Below are positions 1-6,368 of a DNA stretch of 6,368 nucleotides, piece by piece (positions within the stretch are counted from its first letter, which is position 1; each line of letters starts with the position of its first letter). Below the pieces are notes generated by a model. It was not told the origin of the DNA and did no database searches. It saw only the letters and a program-made list of their open reading frames with translations. The stretch is from Pseudomonadota bacterium (GTDB lineage: Bacteria; Pseudomonadota; Gammaproteobacteria; Steroidobacterales; Steroidobacteraceae), in NCBI GenBank assembly GCA_021820785.1, contig JAKADE010000173.1, forward strand, positions 1-6,368, written 5' to 3'. The position numbers were made by a program, and so were the translations under genes.

Positions 1-99
1 TTCGTCGCGGTGCGCCGTGATCGGCAGCGCGGCATCGTACTCGAGCCGCACCGGTGCGGCGCTCGCGCGCGCCCCGGCGCCGCGGTGAACGGTTTCCAT
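1..99 (-). CDS. N-terminal fragment of a probable HrpA-like DEAH-box helicase (cut by window edge)
   Basis: An ATG at 99-97 opens a frame that stays open for 33 codons to the window edge, with mostly G/C third positions as in the neighbouring genes. The visible protein begins METVHRGAG and ends RLEYDAALPITAHRDE. The last part resembles the segment just ahead of the Walker A motif in HrpA-type ATP-dependent RNA helicases, where a tyrosine, then LPV/LPI and a basic-acidic RxDE/RRDE stretch precede the helicase core. The diagnostic GETGSGKT motif would lie outside the window, so the assignment rests on about 16 residues. The N-terminal lead is shorter than in E. coli HrpA. The gene starts 51 nt after the hppD stop on the same strand, with only a weak purine stretch (GAG) close to the ATG, so read-through from hppD is possible. 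No in-frame ATG or GTG lies between the hppD stop and this ATG. Coding status is fairly likely; the family is tentative. Confidence 0.45.
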   Translation of the reverse strand, partial: METVHRGAGARASAAPVRLEYDAALPITAHRDE

Positions 100-114
100 C
101 CGCTCAAGTGTAAT

Positions 115-147
115 GCACCGCCGCCGCCGCGGCGCGGCGGGTGGTGC
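115..147 (-). other. Imperfect GC-rich stem-loop after hppD
   Basis: In the 51-nt gap between the hppD stop and the next minus-strand start, GCACC (minus strand) at 147-143 pairs with GGTGC at 119-115. The GC-rich interior, including a (CCG)4 run at 118-129 on plus, can extend the stem imperfectly. No T-run follows on the minus strand (ATTACACTT comes next), so it is not a textbook rho-independent terminator. It may slow or partly stop transcription, or simply reflect the base composition. Confidence 0.25.
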
Positions 148-150
148 GGG

Positions 151-1203
151 CTAGATCACTCCGCGACGCAGCTGGTCGAGCTCGATGGACTCGAACAGGG
201 CCCGGAAATTGCCCTCGCCGAAGCCCTCGTTGCCCTTGCGCTGAATGATCTCGAAGAAGATCGGCCCGATCACGTTGGCGGTGAAGATCTGCAGCAGCAG
301 GCCTTCGCCGCGCTGCGGGTTGCCGTCGATCAGGATGCGCCGCCGGCGCAACTCCTCGAGCGGCTCGCCGTGCCCGGGCACCCGTGCCTCGATTCCCTCG
401 TAGTAGGTCTCGGGCGTGTCCTGGAACCGGATCCCGTGGCCGCGCAGCGTATCGACGGTGCGGTAGATGTCCTCGGTGGCGAGCGCGATGTGCTGGATGC
501 CCTCGCCGTGATACTCGCGCAGGTATTCCTCGATCTGACTCTTGTCGTCCTGCGACTCGTTGATCGGGATGCGGATCTTGCCGCAGGGGCTCGTCATGGC
601 GCGCGAGAACAGCCCGGTGTGCTTACCCTCGATGTCGAAGTAGCGGATCTCGCGAAAGTTGAACAGCTTCTCGTAGAACCCCGCCCAGCGGTCCATGCCG
701 CCGCGGCGCACGTTGTGCGTCAGATGATCGATGAGGGTCAGGCCCGCCTCGCGCGCACCCGGCGGGGGCGCCACGGGACGGAAGTCGACGTCGTAGATCG
801 AGCGCTCGCCGTAACGGTCGACCAGATAGATCAGCGACCCGCCGATGCCCTCGATGCACGGAATATTCAGTTCCATCGGACCGGCGAGCTGCGGACCGGG
901 CTTGGCACCGAGCTCGAGGGCGCGCCGGTAGGCGTAGGCCGCATCCTTGACGCGAAAGCCCATGGCGCAGGCGGACGGGCCGTGCTCGCGCGCGAACTGC
1001 TGCGCAAAGGAGTTCGGTTCTGCGTTGATGATGAAATTGATGCCGCCCTGGCCGTGCAGCGTCACGTTCTTCGAGCGGTGCTGGGCTTTGACCGGAAATC
1101 CCATCCGCTCGAACAGATCACGCAGCAGCTGCGGATCCGGCGCGGTGTATTCGACGAACTCGAAGCCGTCGGTACCCATGGGATTGTCGCGATTCGGGCT
1201 CAT
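151..1203 (-). CDS. hppD: 4-hydroxyphenylpyruvate dioxygenase
   Basis: This enzyme converts 4-hydroxyphenylpyruvate and O2 to homogentisate and CO2, the second step of tyrosine breakdown, in the cytoplasm with non-haem Fe(II). The 350-residue length is normal for bacterial HPPDs. It has two vicinal-oxygen-chelate halves: an N-terminal half (about 10-140, with HRSKNV near 42-47 and AEPNS at 61-65) and a catalytic C-terminal half (about 155-345). The 2-His-1-Glu iron ligands are visible as H160 in DHLTHNV, H238 in GIQHIAL and E318 in FFEIIQRKG, followed by the signature [15 protein letters not shown] and an RRGV C-terminus. The start chosen is the ATG at 1203-1201: GAGGGAG lies at 1216-1210, 6 nt upstream. 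A TTG at 1218 would add five residues but overlaps that ribosome site, and a later ATG at 1179 lacks it. The gene is divergent from gdhB across 110 bp. It appears intact, and the identification is very secure from motifs throughout the protein. Confidence 0.97.
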   Translation of the reverse strand: MSPNRDNPMGTDGFEFVEYTAPDPQLLRDLFERMGFPVKAQHRSKNVTLHGQGGINFIINAEPNSFAQQFAREHGPSACAMGFRVKDAAYAYRRALELGAKPGPQLAGPMELNIPCIEGIGGSLIYLVDRYGERSIYDVDFRPVAPPPGAREAGLTLIDHLTHNVRRGGMDRWAGFYEKLFNFREIRYFDIEGKHTGLFSRAMTSPCGKIRIPINESQDDKSQIEEYLREYHGEGIQHIALATEDIYRTVDTLRGHGIRFQDTPETYYEGIEARVPGHGEPLEELRRRRILIDGNPQRGEGLLLQIFTANVIGPIFFEIIQRKGNEGFGEGNFRALFESIELDQLRRGVI

Positions 1204-1209
1204 CGGTAG

Positions 1210-1216
1210 CTCCCTC
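1210..1216 (-). promoter_or_regulatory. hppD ribosome binding site
   Basis: On the minus strand GAGGGAG occupies 1216-1210, six nucleotides before the ATG at 1203-1201. It settles the start in favour of that ATG over the TTG at 1218-1216, whose codon overlaps this element. Confidence 0.8.
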
Positions 1217-1222
1217 AAGGCC

Positions 1223-1240
1223 GCACGCTGCGCAGCGTGC
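1223..1240. repeat. Perfect 18-bp palindrome in the hppD-gdhB divergent region
   Basis: GCACGCTGCGCAGCGTGC reads identically on both strands. It lies about 20 nt ahead of the hppD start codon, inside the leader expected from the minus-strand -10 box at 1262-1267. As DNA it could be a dimer-binding operator. As hppD mRNA it could fold into a 7-bp stem with a GCGC loop just upstream of the ribosome site. I do not recognise it as a named operator; it is not the TGTAAA-N6-TTTACA type bound by TyrR/PhhR proteins. Confidence 0.6.
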
Positions 1241-1246
1241 CATTTC

Positions 1247-1260
1247 GTTGCGGTCGCAAC
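1247..1260. repeat. 14-bp inverted repeat abutting the hppD -10 box
   Basis: GTTGCG-GT-CGCAAC has 6-bp arms and a 2-bp spacer. It lies directly beside the minus-strand TATAAT (1262-1267) and covers the expected hppD transcription start, a typical place for a repressor site. Its centre is 22 bp, about two helical turns, from the centre of the palindrome at 1223-1240, so two protein dimers could bind on the same face. The arm sequences of the two elements differ. Confidence 0.45.
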
Positions 1261-1261
1261 T

Positions 1262-1267
1262 ATTATA
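1262..1267 (-). promoter_or_regulatory. Candidate hppD promoter -10 box
   Basis: On the minus strand this hexamer is TATAAT, a full sigma-70 -10 match in otherwise GC-rich DNA. Transcription would start near 1255, giving a leader of about 50 nt that contains the 18-bp palindrome and the ribosome site. At 17-bp spacing the -35 would be TGTCCA (1290-1285), a poor match to TTGACA, which suggests a weak or activator-dependent promoter. Confidence 0.45.
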
Positions 1268-1296
1268 CTCTGGCCGCCTCTTCATGGACAGACGTA

Positions 1297-1302
1297 TATA
1301 AT
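1297..1302 (+). promoter_or_regulatory. Candidate gdhB promoter -10 box
   Basis: A perfect TATAAT on the plus strand ends 11 nt before the gdhB ATG. No good -35 is visible at 16-18 bp upstream (CCGCCT region). If used, transcription would begin around 1308-1310 and leave a leader of only about 4-6 nt. An alternative plus-strand box, TATACT at 1264-1269, would give a leader of about 38 nt, also without a good -35. Confidence 0.4.
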
Positions 1303-1313
1303 CGCGCCCCACC

Positions 1314-4300
1314 ATGCATGCCACATCCTCCGCCGGCGACAGCCGGCACCTGCGCAGCATCCCCCCCGCGCGTCTCGCGCTGATCGACCGAATCGCCCGC
1401 ATCCGCCTGCCCCGCGGCCCGCACGCCGCGGCGGTGAGCGTGTCGGCCGACTTCCTTAGAGCCTACTACCGAGGAGTAGGCGAGGAAGATCTGGCGGCGC
1501 GCACGCCCCAGGCACTGGCGCACGCGGCGCGCTGTCACCTCGAACTCGGCCGGCGCCGCGCGCCCGGGGAGTCCCTGGTGCGGGTCTTCAATCCCGACCC
1601 CGAGCGCGACGGCTTCGAGTCGCCGCACACGGTGGTGCAGATCGTCACCGACGACCGACCGTTCCTCATCGATTCGCTCGGGCTCGCCTTCAACCGGGCC
1701 GGCCTCGCCGTGCACGTGATCGTGCACCCGGTCCTCGAGGTACGCCGCGACGGGCGCGGACGGATCAGCGGATTCGGCGGCGACGGGGCGCGTGCGGCGC
1801 GGACCGAATCCTGGGAAATGTACGAAATCGACCGCCGCACGGATGCCGAAACACTCGAGCGGCTGCGCCAGGAAATCGAGCGCACGCTGCAGGAAGTCCG
1901 CGCGGCAGTCGAGGACTGGGAGCGGATGCGCGAGCAGGCGCACGCGATCGTCACTGAACTGAAGAACAGTCCGCCGTCGCTGCCCAGCGAAGAAATCACC
2001 GAAGCGTGCCAGCTGCTGCAGTGGATGGAGGAGCGGCACTTCGTGTTCCTCGGCTACCGGCAGTACCGGCTCGAGCGCGGCGCGCGCCAGGACTCGCTGA
2101 AGGCGCTGGCCCGCACCGGACTCGGCATCCTGCGTACGCAGGGTGCGAGCGAGCGGCCCTCAGTCACGGCCCTCAAGGGCGAGATCCGCGAACGGGCTCG
2201 CGAGCGCGAACTGCTCGTGCTGACCAAGGCAAATTCCGTCTCCCGGATCCACCGCGCGGAATATCTCGATTACGTCGGCGTCAAGACGTTCAACGCCCGC
2301 GGCGAGGTCACCGGCGAGCATCGCTTCCTCGGGCTGTGGACCTCCACGGCCTACCACCGCAGTCCGCGCGACATCCCGGTACTGCGCCTGAAGGTGGCGC
2401 GCGTCATCCAGTACTTCGGCCTCGACCCGCAGAGCCATGACGGCAAGTCGGTGCTGAACGTGCTCGAGACGTATCCGCGCGATGAGCTGTTCCAGGCGAA
2501 CACGCGCGATCTGGTGCGCATCTGCCGCGGCGTGGTCAATCTCTACGAACGGCGCACCGTGCGCCTGCTCACGCGGCGCGATCCGTACCACCGCTTCTTT
2601 TCCTGCCTGGTGTACGTTCCGCGCGACCGCTACAACACCGATGTGCGCCAGCGCATCGAGCGCATCGTGCTCGAGGGGTTCGGCGGCCACTCCGTTGAGA
2701 GCCAGGTGCAGATCTCCAGCTCGAGCCACGCGCGCGTGCACGTCGTGGTGCGCACAACTCCCGGGGAGCATCTGAAGATCGACGTCGCGGCGATCGAGCG
2801 GCAGATCTCCGATGCGACGCTTTCCTGGAGCGATCACCTGCACGAGGTGCTGGTCGCACGCCGGGGCGAAGCCGACGGCCTCGCGCTCGCCGAGCGCTAC
2901 CACCACGTCTTCCCCATGGCCTACGAGGAGGATGTGCCGGCGACCGATGCGCTCGCGGACATTGCGGAACTCGAGCAGCTGCGCACCGCGCCCCAGGGCC
3001 GGCGCATCAGCCTGCACCGTGCGGCCGAGCAGGGCGCGAGCGCCCTGCACCTGAAGATCGTCAAGCTCGGCGAGCCGGTGTCGATCTCCGACCTGCTGCC
3101 GATGCTCGAGAACTACGGCCTGCGCGTCATCGCCGAGCGACCCTATGAGCTCGCCTGGCCCGAGGGCGGCGTCGCCTGGATCCAGGATTTCGAGCTGGAA
3201 AACCGCGACGGCACCGCGATCGACCTGGCGCGCATCGCCGAGCGCTTCAAGGAGGCGCTCGCGGCCGGATGGGATGGTACGGCCGAGAACGACGGCTTCA
3301 ACCGGCTGCTGTTCTGCGCCGACCTCTCGGCGCGCCAGATCCTGGTCCTGCGTGCCTACTGCCGCTATCTGCTGCAGACCGGCGTGCCGTTCAGTCAGGC
3401 CTACATGGAGCGCACGCTCGCGGCGAATCCCGCCATCGCCGCCGCGATCGTGCAGCTGTTCGAGGCCCGCTTCGACCCGTCCAGGGCGCCGCGCGGCAAG
3501 GCCGCCGAGCGCGCCGCGGAGCGGATCGTGGCGCGCATCCGCAGCGGCCTCGACGAGGTGAGCAGCCTCGATGAGGACCGCATCCTGCGCGCCTACCTGA
3601 CACTGGTGCAGGCGACGCTGCGGACGAACTTCTACCGGCGTGACCGCAGCGGCGCGCCCCTTGCGTACCTGTCGTTCAAGTTCAACCCCGCGGCGATCCC
3701 GGACCTGCCGCTGCCGCGGCCGAAGTACGAGATCTTCGTCTACAGTCCGCGCGTCGAAGGGGTGCACCTGCGCATGGGCGATGTGGCACGCGGGGGCATC
3801 CGCTGGTCGGACCGGCGCGAAGACTTCCGTACCGAGGTTCTGGGCCTGATGAAGGCGCAGAACGTCAAGAACACGCTGATCGTGCCGGTCGGTGCCAAGG
3901 GCGGGTTCGTGCCGAAGAACCTGCCGCAGGGCGGCCGCGAGGAAGTGCAGGCCGAGGTGATCGCCTGCTACCGCACCTTCATTCAGGGGCTGCTCGACCT
4001 CACGGACAACATCGTGGCGGGCAAGATCGTGCCGCCGCCCGATGTGGTGCGGCGCGACGGCGATGACCCGTACCTGGTGGTCGCCGCAGACAAGGGCACC
4101 GCGACGTTCTCCGACACCGCCAACGGCATTGCCGCGCAGTACGGGTTCTGGCTGGGCGATGCGTTCGCCTCGGGCGGCTCGGCCGGCTACGACCACAAGG
4201 GTCTCGGCATTACCGCCCGGGGCGCCTGGGAGTGCGTCAAGCGCCACTTCCGCGAGATCGGCGTCGACATCCAGAAAGAGGAATTCACGGTGGCCGGCAT

Positions 4301-6173
4301 CGGCGACATGTCCGGCGACGTGTTCGGCAACGGCATGCTGCTCTCGAAGCACACGCTTCTGCAGGCGGCGTTCGATCACCGGCATATCTTCCTCGACCCG
4401 AAACCCGACGCGGCCACGAGCTTCGCGGAGCGGCAGCGGATGTTCGCGCTACCGCGCTCGAGCTGGGACGATTACGACCGCAAGTGCATCTCCGCCGGCG
4501 GCGGCGTCTTTGCGCGCAGCGCGAAGTCGATCCCGCTCTCTCCCCAGGCGCGCGCGATGCTCGGACTGGAGGGCGCCACGGCGACCCCGGTCGAGGTGAT
4601 TCGCGCCATCCTGAAGATGCCCGTGGACCTGCTCTGGAACGGCGGCATCGGCACCTACGTGAAGTCGAGCCGAGAGTCGAACGCCGAGGTCGGTGATCGC
4701 GCCAATGACGCGCTGCGCATCAACGGCTGCGAACTGCGCGCCAAGGTCGTCGGCGAGGGCGGCAACCTCGGCTGCACGCAGCGCGGACGCATCGAATACG
4801 CGCGCGCCGGCGGACGGATCAACACGGACTTCATCGACAACTCCGCGGGTGTGAACACCTCGGACGTCGAGGTGAACCTGAAGATCCTGCTGAGCCCGCT
4901 GGTGCACGCCGGCAAGCTCTCCCTCGCCGAGCGCAACCGGCTGCTGGTGCGCATGTCGAGCGAGGTGTGCGCCCTGGTGCTGCGCAACAACTACCTGCAG
5001 AGTGAGGCGATCAGCACACTTGAGCTTCAGGCCAAGGCTCGCCTCAGCGAGTACCAGCACCTGATCCGCCTCCTCGAGCGCTCCGGCGGCCTGAACCGCG
5101 CGCTCGAGTTCCTGCCGAACGACGAGGAAATCGGCGAGCGGCGCAAGAGCGGCGCCGGGCTCACCCGCCCGGAGCTGTCGATCCTGCTCTCGTACAGCAA
5201 GATCTGGCTCAACAATCATCTGCTCGACTCGGACGTTCCCGAAGATCCCTATCTCGCCGCAGAGCTCGAACGGTACTTCCCCACCGCGGTGCGCAAGCGC
5301 TTCGCGCCGGCGATCGAGCGGCACCGGCTGCGCCGCGAGATCATCGCCACGGCCACCACGAACAGTCTCATCAACCGCATGGGACCGACGTTCGTGCTGC
5401 GTGCCCAGGAAGACACGGGCGCCGAACCGGCGCAGATTGCCCGTGCGTTCACTGCGGCTCGCGAGATCTTCCAGATCCGCGACCTGTGGGAGGACATCGA
5501 GGCGCTGGACAATCGCGTGGCGGCCAAGATCCAGTACGCAGCGATGTTCGAGACCAGCCGGCTGCTGCGCCATGTGACCTATTGGCTGCTCGCGCGCCGA
5601 CCGGGACTGAAGGTCGACGCCGCGGTCAGCGAGTTCCGCGCCGGGGTACACGAGATCGGCGCCCGACTGCAGTCGTTGCTGTGCGGCACGTGGCGGGAGC
5701 ATTTCGACAGCGCCCACCAGCAACTCACCGAGTCGGGACTGCCGACGACCGTTGCCGCCCGCGTGGCGAGCCTCGAGGCCCACAATGCCTCGCTCGACAT
5801 CGTGGAGATCGCCGCCGCACACCGCACGCCCGTCGCGGAGACGGCGCGCGTGTACTTCGAAGTGGGTGCGCGCACCGGCCTCGATTGGCTGCGCGGGCAG
5901 ATCAACCAGCTGTCGGTCGACGGACCCTGGCAGGCCACCGCGCGTACCGGTGTGCGCGATGCGGCCATGCGCATCCACCGGGCGCTCGCCGAGCGCGTGC
6001 TCGACGGGGCGCGCCGCGGGACTGCCGCAGAGCGGGTCAGCGCCTGGCAGACGGCCGAGGCGCGCAAGCTCGCGCACTGGCAGCGCACGCTGACGGAGAT
6101 GCGCGCCGCCGGCGCGGCCGACTTCGCCACGCTCACCGTGGGTGTCGAGTCGCTGCGCAAGCTCGCCGAGTAG
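1314..6173 (+). CDS. gdhB: NAD-specific glutamate dehydrogenase, large 180-kDa (GdhB) class
   Basis: This cytoplasmic enzyme oxidatively deaminates glutamate to 2-oxoglutarate and ammonium with NAD+; family members act mainly in amino-acid catabolism. Its 1619 residues match the roughly 1600-1650 usual for the class. The N-terminal half carries ACT-like segments near 103-172, 423-485 and 574-620. The catalytic dehydrogenase domain spans about 740-1200. It has RGGIRWSDRREDFRTEV from 826, lysines K847 (GLMKAQN) and K862 (VGAKGG) in the substrate and catalytic positions, D910 in PPPDVV as probable catalytic aspartate, and DKGTATFSD from 926. A glycine-rich nucleotide-binding turn GIGDMSGDVFGNG lies at 995-1007 and GEGGNLG at 1147-1153. 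The remaining ~400 residues form the helical C-terminal domain. The ATG at 1314 is the only plausible start: residues 20-100 already fit the family's N-terminus, and no later start with a ribosome site exists. It has no Shine-Dalgarno sequence. The Pseudomonas aeruginosa homologue is arginine-activated; the ACT-like segments suggest ligand control here too. The frame is intact, ending TAG. Confidence 0.97.
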   Translation: MHATSSAGDSRHLRSIPPARLALIDRIARIRLPRGPHAAAVSVSADFLRAYYRGVGEEDLAARTPQALAHAARCHLELGRRRAPGESLVRVFNPDPERDGFESPHTVVQIVTDDRPFLIDSLGLAFNRAGLAVHVIVHPVLEVRRDGRGRISGFGGDGARAARTESWEMYEIDRRTDAETLERLRQEIERTLQEVRAAVEDWERMREQAHAIVTELKNSPPSLPSEEITEACQLLQWMEERHFVFLGYRQYRLERGARQDSLKALARTGLGILRTQGASERPSVTALKGEIRERARERELLVLTKANSVSRIHRAEYLDYVGVKTFNARGEVTGEHRFLGLWTSTAYHRSPRDIPVLRLKVARVIQYFGLDPQSHDGKSVLNVLETYPRDELFQANTRDLVRICRGVVNLYERRTVRLLTRRDPYHRFFSCLVYVPRDRYNTDVRQRIERIVLEGFGGHSVESQVQISSSSHARVHVVVRTTPGEHLKIDVAAIERQISDATLSWSDHLHEVLVARRGEADGLALAERYHHVFPMAYEEDVPATDALADIAELEQLRTAPQGRRISLHRAAEQGASALHLKIVKLGEPVSISDLLPMLENYGLRVIAERPYELAWPEGGVAWIQDFELENRDGTAIDLARIAERFKEALAAGWDGTAENDGFNRLLFCADLSARQILVLRAYCRYLLQTGVPFSQAYMERTLAANPAIAAAIVQLFEARFDPSRAPRGKAAERAAERIVARIRSGLDEVSSLDEDRILRAYLTLVQATLRTNFYRRDRSGAPLAYLSFKFNPAAIPDLPLPRPKYEIFVYSPRVEGVHLRMGDVARGGIRWSDRREDFRTEVLGLMKAQNVKNTLIVPVGAKGGFVPKNLPQGGREEVQAEVIACYRTFIQGLLDLTDNIVAGKIVPPPDVVRRDGDDPYLVVAADKGTATFSDTANGIAAQYGFWLGDAFASGGSAGYDHKGLGITARGAWECVKRHFREIGVDIQKEEFTVAGIGDMSGDVFGNGMLLSKHTLLQAAFDHRHIFLDPKPDAATSFAERQRMFALPRSSWDDYDRKCISAGGGVFARSAKSIPLSPQARAMLGLEGATATPVEVIRAILKMPVDLLWNGGIGTYVKSSRESNAEVGDRANDALRINGCELRAKVVGEGGNLGCTQRGRIEYARAGGRINTDFIDNSAGVNTSDVEVNLKILLSPLVHAGKLSLAERNRLLVRMSSEVCALVLRNNYLQSEAISTLELQAKARLSEYQHLIRLLERSGGLNRALEFLPNDEEIGERRKSGAGLTRPELSILLSYSKIWLNNHLLDSDVPEDPYLAAELERYFPTAVRKRFAPAIERHRLRREIIATATTNSLINRMGPTFVLRAQEDTGAEPAQIARAFTAAREIFQIRDLWEDIEALDNRVAAKIQYAAMFETSRLLRHVTYWLLARRPGLKVDAAVSEFRAGVHEIGARLQSLLCGTWREHFDSAHQQLTESGLPTTVAARVASLEAHNASLDIVEIAAAHRTPVAETARVYFEVGARTGLDWLRGQINQLSVDGPWQATARTGVRDAAMRIHRALAERVLDGARRGTAAERVSAWQTAEARKLAHWQRTLTEMRAAGAADFATLTVGVESLRKLAE
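1455..1481 (+). other. Rare-codon cluster with a 7-bp inverted repeat inside gdhB
   Basis: Codons 48-55 of gdhB include CTT, AGA, CGA, GGA and GTA within eight codons, in a gene where nearly all codons end in G or C. Within the stretch GCCTACT (1461-1467) and AGTAGGC (1475-1481) form a perfect 7-bp inverted repeat with a 7-nt loop. The reading frame is undisturbed (LRAYYRGVG), so this is not a frameshift. It may slow early translation, or mark a small local sequence replacement. Confidence 0.5.
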
Positions 6174-6175
6174 CG

Positions 6176-6190
6176 GCGCCCGGCGGGCGC
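6176..6190 (+). other. Short GC hairpin just after the gdhB stop
   Basis: GCGCCC (6176-6181) and GGGCGC (6185-6190) form a 6-bp stem with a GGC loop three bases after the TAG of gdhB. No T-run follows, so it is at best a weak pause or end-protecting element. Stems of this size are common in DNA of this composition. Confidence 0.25.
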
Positions 6191-6195
6191 TCGGC

Positions 6196-6201
6196 TATAC
6201 T
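6196..6201 (+). promoter_or_regulatory. Candidate gpmA promoter -10 box
   Basis: TATACT, five of six to the sigma-70 consensus, is the one AT-rich spot in the 108-bp gap before gpmA. The spacing-matched -35 region would overlap the gdhB stop codon and has no clear TTGACA match. Transcription would start near 6208 and give a leader of about 74 nt containing the hairpin at 6220-6254. Confidence 0.4.
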
Positions 6202-6219
6202 CGCCGGACCGCACCGATG

Positions 6220-6254
6220 CTCATGCCGCAGCCGTCCTCAGGCTGCGGCATGAG
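6220..6254 (+). other. Strong perfect 14-bp stem-loop between gdhB and gpmA
   Basis: CTCATGCCGCAGCC (6220-6233) is followed by a 7-nt loop GTCCTCA and the exact complement GGCTGCGGCATGAG (6241-6254). The RNA stem has no mismatches. It ends 27 nt before the gpmA ATG and 16 nt before its ribosome site. The sequence after it (GCGCGCCC) has no T-run, so a standard intrinsic terminator is not supported. If the TATACT box at 6196 is used, this is a 5'-leader hairpin of gpmA; otherwise it may protect the 3' end of the gdhB transcript or help end it. Confidence 0.7.
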
Positions 6255-6269
6255 GCGCGCCCACGCACA

Positions 6270-6274
6270 AGAGG
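6270..6274 (+). promoter_or_regulatory. gpmA ribosome binding site
   Basis: AGAGG ends seven nucleotides before the ATG at 6282, normal spacing, and supports that start. Confidence 0.7.
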
Positions 6275-6281
6275 TACCCGC

Positions 6282-6368
6282 ATGCCCGGAAAGCTGATCC
6301 TCGTCCGCCACGGACAGAGCCTGTGGAATCTGGACAATCTCTTTACCGGCTGGACGGACATCGATCTG
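6282..6368 (+). CDS. gpmA: 2,3-bisphosphoglycerate-dependent phosphoglycerate mutase, N-terminal part (cut by window edge)
   Basis: This enzyme interconverts 3- and 2-phosphoglycerate in glycolysis and gluconeogenesis in the cytoplasm, through a phosphohistidine intermediate. Twenty-nine codons are visible. Residues 4-11 read KLILVRHG, the RHG signature of the histidine-phosphatase superfamily, with H10 as the expected phosphorylated histidine. The following QSLWN and [10 protein letters not shown] are characteristic of the cofactor-dependent mutase itself rather than of general phosphatases in the superfamily. The ATG at 6282 has a good ribosome site (AGAGG, 7 nt spacing). It lies 108 nt after gdhB on the same strand, with a candidate promoter and a strong hairpin between, so separate transcription seems likely. 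The rest of the gene lies outside the window. Confidence 0.93.
   Translation, partial: MPGKLILVRHGQSLWNLDNLFTGWTDIDL

Noticed and set aside
10..1209. A 399-codon plus-strand open frame opposite hppD
   Set aside because: It is the antisense of hppD, whose iron ligands and signature motifs are all on the minus strand. The plus frame has no recognisable family features.
1203..1218. The TTG at 1218 as the hppD start (355 residues)
   Set aside because: The TTG overlaps the GAGGGAG ribosome site that properly serves the ATG at 1203, and it has no ribosome site of its own.
3029..3048. A 9-bp-arm near-palindrome (GCAGGGCGC and its complement with a GA centre) inside gdhB
   Set aside because: It lies in well-conserved coding sequence, and inverted repeats of this length are expected by chance in several kilobases of GC-rich DNA.
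2160..4385. A 741-codon open frame on the minus strand opposite gdhB, with others at 4449-6077 (minus) and 5486-6253 (plus)
   Set aside because: The true gdhB frame shows family motifs over its whole length. The other frames are biased in composition (rich in R, A, H, G), show no recognisable motifs and have no ribosome sites. Long shadow frames are expected in GC-rich genes.
6220..6254. Reading the hairpin as a classical rho-independent terminator of gdhB
   Set aside because: No T-run follows the stem on plus (GCGCGCCC). On minus the bases following the stem also lack a T-run.
6217..6297. A 26-codon upstream frame starting ATG at 6217 and overlapping the gpmA start
   Set aside because: It has no ribosome site, its codons are dictated by the two hairpin arms, and the gpmA start has its own good site. 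It is most likely incidental.

Overview
The window is about 6.4 kb of GC-rich DNA (roughly two-thirds G+C by eye) from a bacterial chromosome, with tightly packed housekeeping and catabolic genes. The protein types (a 1619-residue NAD-glutamate dehydrogenase of the 180-kDa class, a Pseudomonas-like 4-hydroxyphenylpyruvate dioxygenase, a cofactor-dependent phosphoglycerate mutase) and the strong G/C preference at third codon positions fit a high-GC proteobacterium. A gammaproteobacterium near the Xanthomonadales/Steroidobacter/Nevskiales groups is my best guess, but it is not proven. There is no sign of mobile elements, CRISPR, tRNA or rRNA.

Layout. The minus strand at the left edge holds the first 33 codons of an open frame whose end resembles the N-terminal lead-in of HrpA-type DEAH helicases (1-99). 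Upstream of it, also on minus, is a complete hppD (151-1203), which makes homogentisate from 4-hydroxyphenylpyruvate. A 110-bp divergent control region (1204-1313) follows. It holds -10-like boxes on both strands, a 14-bp inverted repeat and a perfect 18-bp palindrome. The plus strand is then occupied by the full-length gdhB-type NAD-glutamate dehydrogenase (1314-6173). A 108-bp gap (6174-6281) carries a -10-like box and a perfect 14-bp-stem hairpin. The right edge holds the first 29 codons of gpmA (6282-6368).

How the genes may work together. Transamination of tyrosine consumes 2-oxoglutarate and yields glutamate plus 4-hydroxyphenylpyruvate. HppD consumes the latter, and the NAD-dependent GDH returns glutamate to 2-oxoglutarate and ammonia. 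The divergent pair therefore makes sense as an amino-acid-catabolism unit around one control region (inference). gpmA is a glycolytic housekeeping gene and is probably transcribed separately.

I found no convincing undescribed multi-gene system. The points most worth checking are non-coding: the paired inverted repeats between hppD and gdhB, the SD-less and possibly near-leaderless start of gdhB, the strong hairpin in the probable gpmA leader, and a rare-codon cluster with a small inverted repeat early in gdhB.
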